From positions 3,006,182-3,070,181 of the forward strand of contig CM041538.1 in the NCBI GenBank assembly GCA_023238725.1: a stretch of DNA of 64,000 bases, in the 5' to 3' direction. This DNA is from Scortum barcoo (lineage: Eukaryota > Chordata > Actinopteri > Centrarchiformes > Terapontidae). Position numbers and translations under genes: made by a program. The notes under the pieces are model-generated. The model was not told the DNA's origin, did no database searches, and saw only the letters and a program-made list of their open reading frames with translations. Shown here piece by piece: positions 27,186-38,816 of this stretch; position 1 is the first letter of the stretch, and each line of letters begins with the position of its first letter.

Positions 27186-28010
27186 TTAACTGAATCAATC
27201 AACATGGTTAGGAATGAGGGATGATCAAGAATCACAAATAATCTGGACGACAACAGCACCGGAGAAGAAGTAGGTGAGTGTCTCTGTGTGGTAAAATTTA
27301 ATGAATGGGTTATGACACGAGGAAAATCACTAACCCCTGAACCACTTTCTAACTGGAAAATTAGAAAGAGCATCCAGGACGCCTGAAGTGGAAGGTGGCT
27401 TACACTCTGCTGCGTGGTAACGAAGAGTGGCACCTCAAATCATTGAAGGAGAGGGAGAAAAAAAGAGGCCAATGACAGCCTGACGTTAGATTTGGCTATC
27501 CCCTTAGACTCCTTACCTAAGATAGGCAAATGATACACCACACCCCAGGCGAGGTGCCTCTAGGCAATGGCTGACATCTCCCACTTAGACAGCCTTAGAT
27601 TTAGTGTGTATTTGAGAGGTTGGGAACTTTACTTTCTGAGTGAAGATGTAATGTATGAATCACTGCCCTTTAGAGGAACTACTTTTGACCCTCTGTTGTC
27701 AGAGGCAGAAGGACAAATGGGGTCATCCACTCCATGTCAGACTCATGACAAAAGACAGAAGGAGGGGAAGACCTGGAATGTTAATCAGTTTCTTGATCAA
27801 CTGGAGACTGTTGCTGCTAGAGCAGAGGACAACAGCTGTGATGAGTTGGACTCCTGGAGCACTGGGAGTCCATTTGCTCTGAAGACTTAGACTCAAGTAA
27901 TACTTCTCCTGTCAGTATTGAAGGCGTAGGACATTAGGGTATGGCTGATCTCATTGACTACCATGTTGATAGCATGGTACTGATGTGGCAGCAGTTAAAT
28001 AGCCTATATT
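27186..28010 (+). pseudogene. Frameshifted coding remnant of unknown protein
   Basis: Coding-like translation runs along the + strand in alternating frames. Frame 1 covers 27186-27383 (one TGA at 27222; includes NEWVMTRGKSLTPEPLSNWK). Frame 2 covers 27383-27472 (KWKVAYTLLRGNEEWHLKSL). Frame 1 resumes at about 27465 with stops at 27531 and 27561, then gives the open stretch ATG 27567 to TAG 27888 (107 codons; YLRGWELYF, WNVNQFLDQLETVAARAED, DELDSWSTGSPF). Frame 2 continues from 27884 past one TAG (27935) to about 28010 (MADLIDYHVDSMVLMWQQLN). The composition (acidic/serine-rich linkers, Trp-Leu-rich helices) is unlike chance translation. I do not recognise the protein. A host retrocopy, a gag-like retroelement piece or a captured gene fragment are all possible. 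Confidence 0.5.
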
Positions 28011-28073
28011 GTATTAATTATATAATTATATAATATTCCTCTACAGGGCAATTACAGCCCTGTGGGCATGAGC

Positions 28074-28346
28074 CTACCCATGACTGTATCGTCCTTGGGA
28101 AGTTCTCCTCTCTGCCTCACCTGACTCTACAGTAGGTGCATAGACAACAGCTGGAGGCTTGGTGCTCAGCACATAGGTCCAAATTGCTTTTTTGATTATG
28201 GGTTGAAGATCCAGGGTTGCCTCTGTTGTATTTATAAACAGAACATCTCTGGTACTGTCTCTGTATTGTATCCTATCCCCCACTAGCCCCAAATGATCTT
28301 CCTCCCCATACATCCAGTCAAACGCCTCTTTACATTTCACACCCAC
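28074..28346 (-). other. Open frame of 90 codons, possibly coding remnant
   Basis: The frame reads without stops and has plausible protein character (EAFDWMYGEEDHLGLVGDR; IKKAIWTYVLSTKPPAVVYA). It lies just downstream of, and opposite in strand to, the frameshifted remnant at 27186-28010. A + strand acceptor-like TATTCCTCTACAG ends at about 28046, so a + strand reading is an alternative. No family recognised and no splice or promoter support. Confidence 0.2.
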
Positions 28347-31300
28347 GTGCCTTACTTAGCTTCCCGCCTCCACGCGCATTAAACCATCCCAACATATGCA
28401 TATACCACTTACACACAAACAGCCCATGCTACCAATTATAAACAGACTGTTCTGTATATTTCACAAGTTTTAGAAGTGTGTTTTGATCCAGAGGGCATAA
28501 TAATTAGATTAACAAGTTAACAGGTTAACAATGTGTGTGTGTGTGTGTGCACGCGCCTAAAAACATGCAGGTACATTTATATGCATATGTGCATTCATAA
28601 TCACAGAGTAAACATTTACAGGATTTTCCTCCTCTGTGTAAACTGTAACTGCCTTGTTGAAATAATCTACATCCCAAAATGATATGTTAATGAATGATTA
28701 ATTATATCCCGGCAGAATAAACTAAATAATAATGTAATTAATCTGTAAGCTCTGCTATATTCTTTGGCTTTTGTCAGTCCATTTCACTTACTTATATTCT
28801 TTCAATAGTGAATCCATAAATAACAGAAATCCAAAAAGGACACTACATTGCATCCAGTTTAGCCAAATATCTTTCATTACAAATAAGATGCTGAGTTAGA
28901 TATTTCATTACTTATAGTGCATTTACTATACTGTTCTTCAGTCTAAATATTGTCAGTGTTAATAGAGGTTTTGAATTAACAAGACACCCAAGCTGCCTAA
29001 TCCCTCATCAACCACAATCATTTAATATAACGAGCTATACTAATACGATCTGTGATTAAGGTAATTAGCATTATTTGGAAGCTGGTACTATGTCATCATA
29101 CTTATCTTCACATAAATCACGGCTGCTGTTAATATGAATTCTGTCTCTAAGAGCGTAATGAAGTTCTTGCAATTTCAAGAAAACTGTTTTTCCTCATTAA
29201 TATGCAAATGTAAGCACATGTGCTCCAGAATCGAATGAAATCATCTCTTCTATAACGCTGGCCTGCTGTGTGATTATGAATATGCTGCACTTACTGTCTG
29301 CACATGAATGTATTCAAATACAGTAAAAACAGATATATACACACATCATGATAGCATAATGAATTTTTTTTTTTTTAGTTTAAGTCTGATATGTTTGCTC
29401 TGTTTAATGACCGTACTCCCTGAACGGTTGATTATGACACCATAAGTGTAGTTGGTAACACTCACAATCTGTAATGATACATTAGAGCAGTTCTGTGTCT
29501 TTATAACAGGAAAACATTATAGTAATTATTATGGGCTGTGCAACCCAGGATTCTTCTACAGACACAGTTGTCACTTTAGCATGGAGGCATTATGAATGCT
29601 GAACATATAATAAATTATGCCCACCTCTTAAAATACTTTATAAAGTATACGGTGTCATGCATGGCTGTAAAAATGTATAAAGAGTTTTATAAAACTACCT
29701 AACCAGCTGATGCTGTTCTGATGTACAGCAAAATTGTTTGCAACAGTAGAAAAGGAAATGCATGAAAGCAATGTAGCAATGCAGAAAAAATAATAAAATA
29801 AAATTATTGTATACTATAACTTTAATAAATTGTTTTGAAATACACTTTTATTTTAGATTTAGTGTAATTACTTAAAGTACACATTTTGGATGCTTGTTTT
29901 CAAATATATTTCTTGTAGATTTTCAAAGTGTAAAAAATAATACCATAGTAATGTAGAACACTTTATACTTTAGTTCACACAATTCTTGTCAAAGATATTC
30001 TAAAAAAAATGTACTTGAGTATATTTGAGACTTTTGCTTCAATATGCCCTAATTTCTTGATACTGACAGCCAGCCAAATAGAACAACAATGACGAACCAC
30101 TTCATATTTGTGGTTTTGCACGTGGACGATTAATCACTTAGAAGTATTTTAACTAGAATCATTTCATGCTCAATCATTGACATCTCAAACACATTTGTTC
30201 CTTTAATCAGAAAAACTATATCACTTGCATTTAGATTTAGTTTAACCTATTGCCATGTGCAGTAACTGATAGATTGTGTAGACTTTGAAAATGGCTTCGT
30301 CAGTGCTGGGCCTCTTGCCGCTTGTGTCTCCTTGTAGCCTGACACAGTGTGATTGTGAAGGCACTTCATGTACTTGATGTGATAAGAGTTAATTACAGGG
30401 TGGATTTGAGCGGCCTTCAATCAGTAGACTGCAGAAACAATCCATGACCTCTTCTTTCTCCTCCCTGCTTGGCTGCTTTTCTTTTCTTTCTTTGCTTTTT
30501 CCATCTTACCTGTTTTTCTACCCTGCTTGATGTCTACTCATTGATTTGGGTGGAGATTCAGTATAAGGGCTATAATTAATGAGATTTTACCTGAGACTAA
30601 AAACCTGTCTACCTCAAAATAGGACTTATGGAGATAATTATGAAGCTTTCAGCCCTAACTCTTTGAAGAGCATGCGACTGTAACAACATTTAGTAGTATT
30701 ATGTAGTCATAAGAATGAAATTCATGTTTTCTTTTTTTCATATATATTTTATATTTAGTTTTATGATGCCAAAATAAGAACTGAGTAATCTAATTAACAT
30801 AGACTACAGGAATGTTGGCAAAACAGTTGCATGGTAACTTTAATTAATTAATTTAAAGGTGCATTTCCTCTGCAACTGCACAGTCATATAAAACATTATC
30901 CTATTTTCTTCAAAACAGCATCTTAATAAACTCACTGTCATCACTAGAGATTCCATAATCAGTTTTCCTTTCATGGACTGTCTCCGCCTGAACATCATCT
31001 CCTGCCTGCTCCTAACAGGTTAGGACAGCCCTGGAGCTCCCTAAATATTGCACAATATAGGACTAATTAATAGTTGTAGTCCTAAAAGTAGGTCTAGATA
31101 TATGTCATACTGAAGAGTTTTGTCCAGTTTGACTGATTTCCTCCTGAGATGCTTGACAAATTGAGCAGCCGGTCACTTTTAGCTTCTTCGGTTATGATGA
31201 GAGTGTAGATGTACCTTCACTTGCCAGCTTTAGGAGTGTCAGTCTGCACAGTTTGTAAGGAAACTCTCCTCCACTTAAAAAGCCACTTACTCATATTAAA

Positions 31301-31862
31301 GCAGTTCATTACCGAGGCTTTCAGTGGAGAGTTTTAATCTCCCATAATTGACTAAATGCTGTTTAAAGACACCAGAATGCAATCGTGGCAGATACACTGT
31401 ATTTATAATTTTGCTGTGTAAAAATGATCAAAGATATTGGACATGACCAGTTACTATCCACTGTCCATCAATATGTATCTGTGTCCTTATCAGCCCTCAA
31501 AAACAGCACCAAAATCTTTTGCGAATGCCCGGTTGGGTTAAGAATAAAAATTCATCATCTCAACAGGAGAATGAGGCTCACTTCTTCAGCCAGACAGAGG
31601 CCACTTACATTAATTTCATTACCTCGCACCGAGATGAAATGAAAGAAAAAAGGCAGAATGAAAAGAGAAAGATGGATCTAGTTCAAGAACCACCATCTCA
31701 GTGTGTACAGAGATTTCAGTATTTCAATTTGCTGCGTCCTGTACTGTTCCATGGTCTGCAGTTTAAATGGAGGACTTTTATGATGCAAATGCAGGCAGGA
31801 GTGATAAATCTATCTTGCTCGCCTCTCCTGGGCTCCTCTGATGCAAAAAGATGTGCTTTCTT

Positions 31863-31893
31863 TCTCTCTCTCTCTCTATCTCTCTCTCTCTCT
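31863..31893. repeat. (TC)n tract
   Basis: TC dinucleotides with one TATC interruption, followed by more TCTCTCGC-type sequence to about 31930. It is complementary to the (GA)18 tract at 32059-32094. Confidence 0.9.
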
Positions 31894-32056
31894 TTTCACT
31901 TTCTCGCACTCTCTCTCGCGCTTTCTCTCCACTGCAGCATCGTGTTACACTCGCCCGCAGGCCACATGAAAAATGAATCAGGCCCAGGTGATGCAGTGAG
32001 AGAATGAGGAGGGGGGAGAGAGTGTGATAGAGGGGTGAGAGGGATAGAAACAGAGA

Positions 32057-32058
<2 letters not shown>

Positions 32059-32094
<36 letters not shown>
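32059..32094. repeat. (GA)18 microsatellite
   Basis: Perfect GA run about 165 bases after the (TC)n tract, forming an inverted pair with it. Confidence 0.95.
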
Positions 32095-32096
<2 letters not shown>

Positions 32097-32171
32097 CCAA
32101 AAAGTAATGCTTTGACTTTCCTCAGCAACTTCTAGGTCACTTTAATTTGGGAGATGATAACACTCACTCAG

Positions 32172-32207
32172 TCACACACACACACACACACACATACACA
32201 CACACAA
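32172..32207. repeat. (CA)n microsatellite
   Basis: CA run with one TA interruption, the third simple repeat in a 350-bp cluster about 700 bp upstream of exon B. Confidence 0.93.
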
Positions 32208-32888
32208 AACAGAAATGCAAACACACACTTGGCTTAGTTATTCCAGTGTGCTGTAAAGTTACCGGATTCCACTGTGATGCCATTACAGTGTATTGATTAC
32301 AATGTAATCACTGATTATAAAGAATGATTACGTGCACGCTGCAAATGAATTAAATCTGTCTAATTCATATCTTTTCAATAGAGCAGAGCTTTAAAGCATG
32401 CTCCAGCAACTGAATATTGTGCTTCTGTAAAGTTGGTAGACTCACAAGAGACAAGAGATCTTGTGTTTGTTTTTTTTTGTTACATCCACCCCATCTGCTA
32501 CACATCCTTGTCTTTTAAACTCCACACCCACAAGTTTGTAATGAGACTTGGATTCTATCTTTGGGCCCGAGCAAAGGTAACTCTTGTGACATCATAACAT
32601 AACTCTCCTTAGTTCTCGGGTTTTTGATACTCAGGCACATTTCAGTCAGTACTCAGCAACTATTGAGATTTGATGCCTTGCCCGAATGCAGAGTAAGGTC
32701 ATCCACGGGGTATGGATAAACCAGTGAGCACACAGATGACTGGGGCATATTAACACACATACATCACCTGACATCAGAGTGCTGCATTGCACACAAACAT
32801 CTTGGGAAAAAACATAAAAGGGAAATGATATTTAATTATTTTATGATTTTCATAGCGGCTGACCTGTAGTGGTTTTTCTCCTCACCAG

Positions 32889-33008
32889 GGGGAGGTGGTG
32901 GATGTCCAGTACGGCAGTGTGGATGACCTGAGGAGAGCCAAAGACAGCATGAATCTTACCAATCAGATTGCTGTCGTCAAGCTTGGCCAAGCGCCTTTGC
33001 TGTACAAG
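32889..33008 (+). CDS. naaladl2: naaladl2 internal exon B (PA domain)
   Basis: Exon of exactly 120 bases, 40 codons, phase 0 on both sides. The acceptor is TTTTTCTCCTCACCAG and the donor TACAAG/GTAAGA is close to consensus. It reads GEVVDVQYGSVDDLRRAK (1-18), a sequon NLT at 22-24, then NQIAVVKLGQAPLLYK (25-40). This is the beta-strand core of the protease-associated/apical-like domain: family members share the G-x-V-V/I-D-V-x-Y-G opening and the I-A-L/V-x-K-L-G strand. It continues seamlessly from SLQ of exon A into LSLL of exon C, which supports the three being consecutive exons of one gene. Skipping it would keep the frame and remove 40 residues of the domain. Confidence 0.9.
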
Positions 33009-35914
33009 GTAAGATCAAATCAAAGCTTTGCAAAGTGTTGCTGCCCTGCTCTGCTGATAAGGGATTCGCACATGTGATTTAAGGCGGTAGTTGAGATCTA
33101 CCTACTTTAATTCTGCAGGAGGAAAAATATTCGCCTAGACTCAGGAATGAGATTATTTGATCTTTAAAAATAAGTGCAAGTTCAAGGTTTGACCAAAAAG
33201 GCTTTCATGTAATGATCCAAAATGATGTTGGGTATTTTCATACACTTGCATCCAGATATATCTCAATGCCCTTTGAGGAAATGAAATACAGCTTGCTGCA
33301 CATGAATTTTGAAACCAATCTAATGTATATGGCTAGTCATGCATCACTAACTCTTTATTTTGCCATTTGGCACCTGGCTTCTGTATCTGGGCCTCTTCAG
33401 TTCAAAGATGTCTGAATCAATTTGCCTTCATCAGAAATAACATTAGCAATGCACTGATTGATTAAGCCCGCTCCAACTTGGAGGTGTGCCGCATTCAGCT
33501 AAAAGCAGTTTCCCCATCAATTAGACTATGACAGGGAAAATATAGTCCAATCCAGTCAATCAAAACATAAACATCTACTTACATGTTAATCACTGATACA
33601 TTTATCCTCACTTCCATTAGATTAAAAGTAATTCAATTATACAAACCTGAATACAAGCTCTGTGTGGACTGTACTGAGTAATGGAAATGTGTACTGTACG
33701 TAGCTTCTAACATAATTGTATACATGTACTGTATGTCAGTTGACTAAATATATATGAATGTATTATAGTCGAATAGATGTGATACTGTCTCAGTGCCAGT
33801 GGTGGGAACTGGGACTTGGGACATGTATGCTGGAAAGATCAAAGTTTAGGGACACTGTGAAAGTCTGTTCCTGAGTGAGTGATGAGGTTTAATGTTTGCT
33901 GAGCCAAGTGCTCATTGGCTGTTGCTCTTTCAAAATGCAGGTGGAAACTTGAGCTATGCACACTATAGGCGCAGGTGCATCCCTCTAAAGCTGCTGCAGT
34001 ATTATGGGTGGATAGTTCCAATTTAAAAATTACCAGAAGAAGGAGAATGAAGCTTTCTGCAATTCTGTCATCGCCATACCACATGTAGTTTTGAATGGGA
34101 TTGGTTGGGACTCCAGACGAGAAGCCTGCAGGGCGAGTGCATTGAAGGAACTTCTATTGGTGGTCTTACATCAAGTCCCATATAATATGAACAAATACAC
34201 CAATAACCAGTCCACACAGTGCAGTGCAGACGTGCACAGATGACAGAGACGGCACGGTGGCTGATATTCACCATGAGGGAAAGAAACAGGAAAACAAGAT
34301 AAAACCTCCTGCTGTGAGAGGCGGAGACGATGGTTTCAGACGGTAACAGTGCAGCAAAGAGCAGAGAGGGAGAGAAACAAGAAAGGAAGCTCTGTAGAGA
34401 GTGAGGGGGAAAGCCAGAGACATCCTGCGGATAGAAACACATGAAAGAGCAGGGGAGTTGATAGATCATTAGAATAGTTATTATTATAATTAGAATAAGT
34501 TCCCATTCAAATCAAACCTCTTAAGTTATAAGTGGAAAGTTTTGTTCCTGCAACTGCAGCTTAACCACGTCATTTGATGTGCTACCTCAGTACACTTTAA
34601 GAACAAATATTACTGGGACCACTACACAAAATTGGACACGAACATTTAATATCCATGAATCCACATTCTAGAATGCCTGCTCATTATGTGGGTAACAATC
34701 TGACCACAATAAAGCACACTGACCACACACGGTCCAGACATCTATTAAGTTTCTACCTACTCTTTTTTAGCTTCACATGAGGAAGACCATTTGTGGCTAA
34801 AACACTATCAGTCATACCCACATCAAACAAAAGGATTTGAATACAGTAGTGTGCCAGTATCTTTTATACATAATAGTATTCTAAGGTTACTCACTACCCA
34901 GGTCTCAGTTCAGGTCGTAGTTACTTTAATACTCTAACTCCAGATGTCATTTGGATAACGATTTTTACTTCTACTTGCACTTACTTTTACAAATTAACAG
35001 TACTTTTACTTGACAGTTTAGAGCAACTCTTATCTCCTGTCATGATTGCAAGATTAATCATATATACAGCAGGAACAGCCAATCAGACACAAGGATTTGG
35101 CCTACATCTGACCTAGGAAACAGTAGATCTACATTGGGAGGTCCACAGTGGATGGATTTTACTGCTAAGAGTTGGAAGGTCTGGGAAGCATTATTACGGG
35201 GATGTTGGACTGTTTTGTCAAATTCAAGTACAAAGTTTCAATTTGAGCAACAAATACTTTTTGTAGTACTGTTTCCTTTGCTTTATAAGTTGTTAACATT
35301 ACTCTACCTCTGAATATTAAGTTAGTGATAAATGACAGGCTAATGAACCTTAGCAGGAGTAAATGGAGGTTACAAAATAAGGAGAGGGAATGTGTAAAGA
35401 GGGGTCATTGTACTGCATTTACATTTACACAGTTGGACTTAAAAATCCAATAAATCAGACTGCACCACCTGCAATATGGGACCCTTCCAGCAACAGGCTG
35501 CTGACCCATTTTTCCTTCCCGCCCACAGTTTGTGACAAATTTGATCAGGTGTGCTTCGTAATGTCTCTGTGTGTCAGCAGCTGAGAGAAATGATCGCTCT
35601 TTACATATAAATGGGGGAGAATGATTGATGGGTCTTGTACACCCACTAATGAGTGTGTGACAGTGATTGCAGGCCCAGTGTTACACTGACAGCTAGATTG
35701 ATGTGCATACATGGAACACATGTTTTGACCATGTTAGATTAACTCATTTCGCTTCCATTAACACCAATGGAAAATCACAATGTAGAATCATAATATGGTA
35801 ATTTAACGACATGTTGCTTATTGCTGCTGCATTGCATTATTTGTGAAAATCAGTCAGGTTTTTCCGGTAAAACTTTTATAATTATGAGTAGTTTTCTACG
35901 GAGACCCTAAAGGG
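33009..35914 (+). other. naaladl2 intron; possible repeat fragment
   Basis: No gene. Positions 34895-35050 contain repeated TACTTTTACTT-type words and resemble a dispersed sequence common near fish DNA transposons (low confidence). The minus-strand frame 34068-34469 is a chance frame over purine-rich sequence. Confidence 0.45.
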
Positions 35915-36659
35915 ACGTACAAAAAAAAAAAAAAAAAAAGTTAACATTCTTGTGTGCACGGAAAACTATTTAGTGCGCAGCAGACATTTTTCCATGCACA
36001 TGAGAAAGTTTCACATGCTCATGAGAAAGCTTTGTCTTTCAGATTTCAGATTCATGGCTTCCAATGCAGCAGTTACGGGGAAAGTTAAGAGCAAAACAAC
36101 TGAACACGCTGACCGACTGTTTGTCCACTGATTGTCCACTGACCATTTTTTTTGTACTTCTTATTGATGTAAAATCATTTTGGGCATTTTCAGTCAAACA
36201 TTATATTTGTCTGAGACCTACTATTAGTTTTGTATAACCTTTATAGTATTTGTGAAAATGTAAAAAAGGCACATTTCACTGTCTTTTTTCACATCTAGAC
36301 CAATTTGGAGTGGGTCTAGATCAGAAACCACACTACGTAGACTTCTCAAACCTGCCTAAAATGATTTTACATCAGTAAGAGGTACAAAAAACGGACAATC
36401 AATGGACAAACAGTCGGTCAGCATGTTCAGTTAACTTTCCCTTAACTAAATCGGAAGCTGTGAATCTGAACCTAACTTCAGCATCATTCTCTTTAGTAAG
36501 ATGAGCTTAATGGTCCTTTGCCCTGTAAACTGAAACCAGCATACCTGAAAGAGTATGGTAACTATCTTGTGAGCATGAAAGTTACACATGCTCATGAGAC
36601 AGTTACTAGTGCGCACCAAAAATGTAAAGTGTTTTTTTTTTTTTTTTTTTTTGCAACGT
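35915..36659. mobile_element. Fold-back element with ~270-300-bp inverted arms
   Basis: The left arm (about 35915-36188) starts ACGTAC followed by A19. The right arm (about 36354-36659) ends with T21 followed by GCAACGT. Matching inverted blocks include CTGACCGACTGTTTGTCCA against TGGACAAACAGTCGGTCAG, GTAAAATCATTTT against AAAATGATTTTAC, CACATGCTCATGAGA in both arms, and GATTCATGGCTTCC against GGAAGCTGTGAATC. The loop is about 165 bp. There is no open frame of note, so it is a non-autonomous element. A 14-base insertion in the left arm relative to the right shows independent decay. No convincing target duplication is visible and the superfamily is unassigned. Confidence 0.75.
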
Positions 36660-38816
36660 TTTTCTTTTTTGCACATGTCACCTTAGGAGCTCTGTAGTTT
36701 TCCACACGTTTGTCATAGACTGTATTTGTATTTTCCATGTGAATGTCAGTCATGCGTGTGTGTCCTCCCTTCCCATTATCTTTTATTAAGTGCAAAAGCC
36801 TGAGTTTTTCCCATGTGAATATGTGTGTGTGTGTCTCCAAAAGCGTGTGCATGGCTGTATATGCTGACCACATGGCTTTCCTACAAACAGTATGTGTGTG
36901 TTGCACATACACAAACATATCTGCTCTACAGTGTTTATTATAAGTGGGTGATTTTGTGTGTATTTTCTATGTGCATATAAATGATTGTCAGTGTGTATTG
37001 TCTGTGTGTGTGTGTGTGTGCGTGTGTGCAGCTTGCGTGTGTGTGTGTAAAAGCGCTATGCGTGCAAGTGGCGTCCCTGTTTTAACAGTGAAGGACAGAG
37101 TTGTGATGAGAGGAGAATGACCGTGGCTTGTGTCACATATTCAATAAAATAGTCATCTACCCTAATAAAAAACAAGGACGCTACATCTCCCATGGACAAC
37201 AATGAAATACTGCTCTGCACAGTGGCAGCTGCAGCACACGTCCTCCCACCAACCATTCTCTGCTATTACCAGTGATGCTGAATAAATAAATGGCCAAAAC
37301 AAGTAGGACTTTTGATCATCACAAGGAAAACAACCAGTCATATGAAAACAAAAAAAATACAAACATACAAAGTCACTTCACTATTAATTAATGATTAAAT
37401 GTAGCTTCTTTGATCATTTTAATATTAGATAATACACACTGAACATATAGGCTGTGTGTGGTCAAATGTAAGCTAAACAACATCTCAGTGCTGCTAAACA
37501 CGTTTGACTGACAGGTGATCTCTGGATGTACATTGCAGAAACTCTAGCATTTGCTAGAGACACACACACACACATAGCGGGCAGTAAACTAACTCTGAAT
37601 TTTGCACCCAGCTGGTAAACAAACATACAGCTACTGCCCACTGTATGCTCTTTACTGGCACACGTCTTTTGGGAGTAAAGAGACAATCACACTGAGAAAT
37701 GTGATGTTTGACTGATATGCAGTCATCTTCAGCTTTCACAGATACTCCACAAAAATGATACTGTACTTCCAGAACGGACAGGTATGAATAACATCCTCTA
37801 TCATGGTAGGATGACAACAGTCATATCTGACCAAATTCACAAAGATTTTCTAAGAAGGACATTGGTTTTAGCATTAATTTTTTTATGTTATGTCTGTTTG
37901 TATAACTTAAAATGTTTTTTTAATCATTGCACTGATCAGTATTTTTGTATAATCAATGGATTGAATGGCTAATGTGAAAAGGGACTTTATTAACTGTTGT
38001 AAGCCTCAGAGAGTGATCATATAACTCTGCAGATCCTTTCAGCTCTGTGAGGTTTCCTTGAAGCTCATTGTTTTGGTTCATTTGGCTCTCACTCATTTGG
38101 CTCTCTGCACCTGCATCCAGCACAAAATGACAGCATCAGACAAAGTTTGTTACCAACAAGCTGGTGAACATGGTGAAGCATTTATCAAAAAGACAGTTCA
38201 TTGACAGTTCATTACAATAAAAATACACTGTATTTATACAACAATTTTTTCTCAAAACAAAGTTACAGAGTGCCAGGAGTTAGATATTTCTTAAATTAAG
38301 CAAATCTGATATCATAATACAAAAATGACATGAGTGAAAGAGGAAAATTGGAGCTGAACTATGAAGTGCTGAAAAGTAATCAAGAAAATCTTAAAACCCT
38401 AAAACAGTCTGGTAACCAGTGAAAAGAGGCAAAAAGAGGAGTGATATGATCTTGTCTCCTCATATTTGTTAAAAGCTGAGCACCTGTGTTTTGTAGTAGC
38501 TGAAGGTTTGATATCATTTTTACCTTAACACTGAGCACAATAACTGAGATGAAATAAAAGCATGAATGACCTCCATAAGATCAGGCCAGATTTTTTGAGA
38601 TGTTCCTCATTTGATAAAATCTTTATTGATTTGATAAAATCATGACTTTATCACTGTTTATTTGGTAAAAAAAAATATGCTTCAATAACTTTTTTATGTG
38701 ATAATATGTCAGTGTTGCGCTCAGCTTGTTTAAACAATGAAAAGTCACAGTCTGAATGTGCCATCTCTCTCTCTTACTCCTTGTACCTTTGTACGTTTGT
38801 CTGTGTGTGTGTCCAG
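36660..38816 (+). other. naaladl2 intron ending in UG-rich 3' splice site
   Basis: Contains TG-rich DNA (36820-36910 and 37003-37028) and otherwise nothing recognisable. The acceptor of exon C is preceded directly by CTGTGTGTGTGTCCAG, with a short pyrimidine stretch further upstream (CTCTCTCTTACTCCTTG). Confidence 0.55.

Larger units (their letters stand above)
28347..32888 (+). other. naaladl2 intron with candidate conserved non-coding DNA
   Basis: Contains (TG)n at 28532-28549. Between about 28600 and 31850 there are long repeat-free AT-rich blocks with TAATTA/ATTAA homeodomain-type cores and, at 29196-29209, ATTAATATGCAAAT including the POU octamer ATGCAAAT. From 31860 follow (TC)n, (GA)n and (CA)n tracts. 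The long + frame 31519-32007 runs through the TC tract and is not a gene. The intron ends at the acceptor TTTCTCCTCACCAG (32888). Confidence 0.45.

Noticed and set aside
31519..32007. 162-codon + strand frame
   Set aside because: Its C-terminal part is the (TC)n tract read as Ser/Leu repeats and the N-terminal part shows no family, splice signal or start context. More likely non-coding conserved or low-complexity DNA.
34068..34469. 133-codon minus-strand frame beginning MIYQLPCSF
   Set aside because: Translation of a purine-rich + strand. No homologous feature, and no acceptor or donor flanks it.
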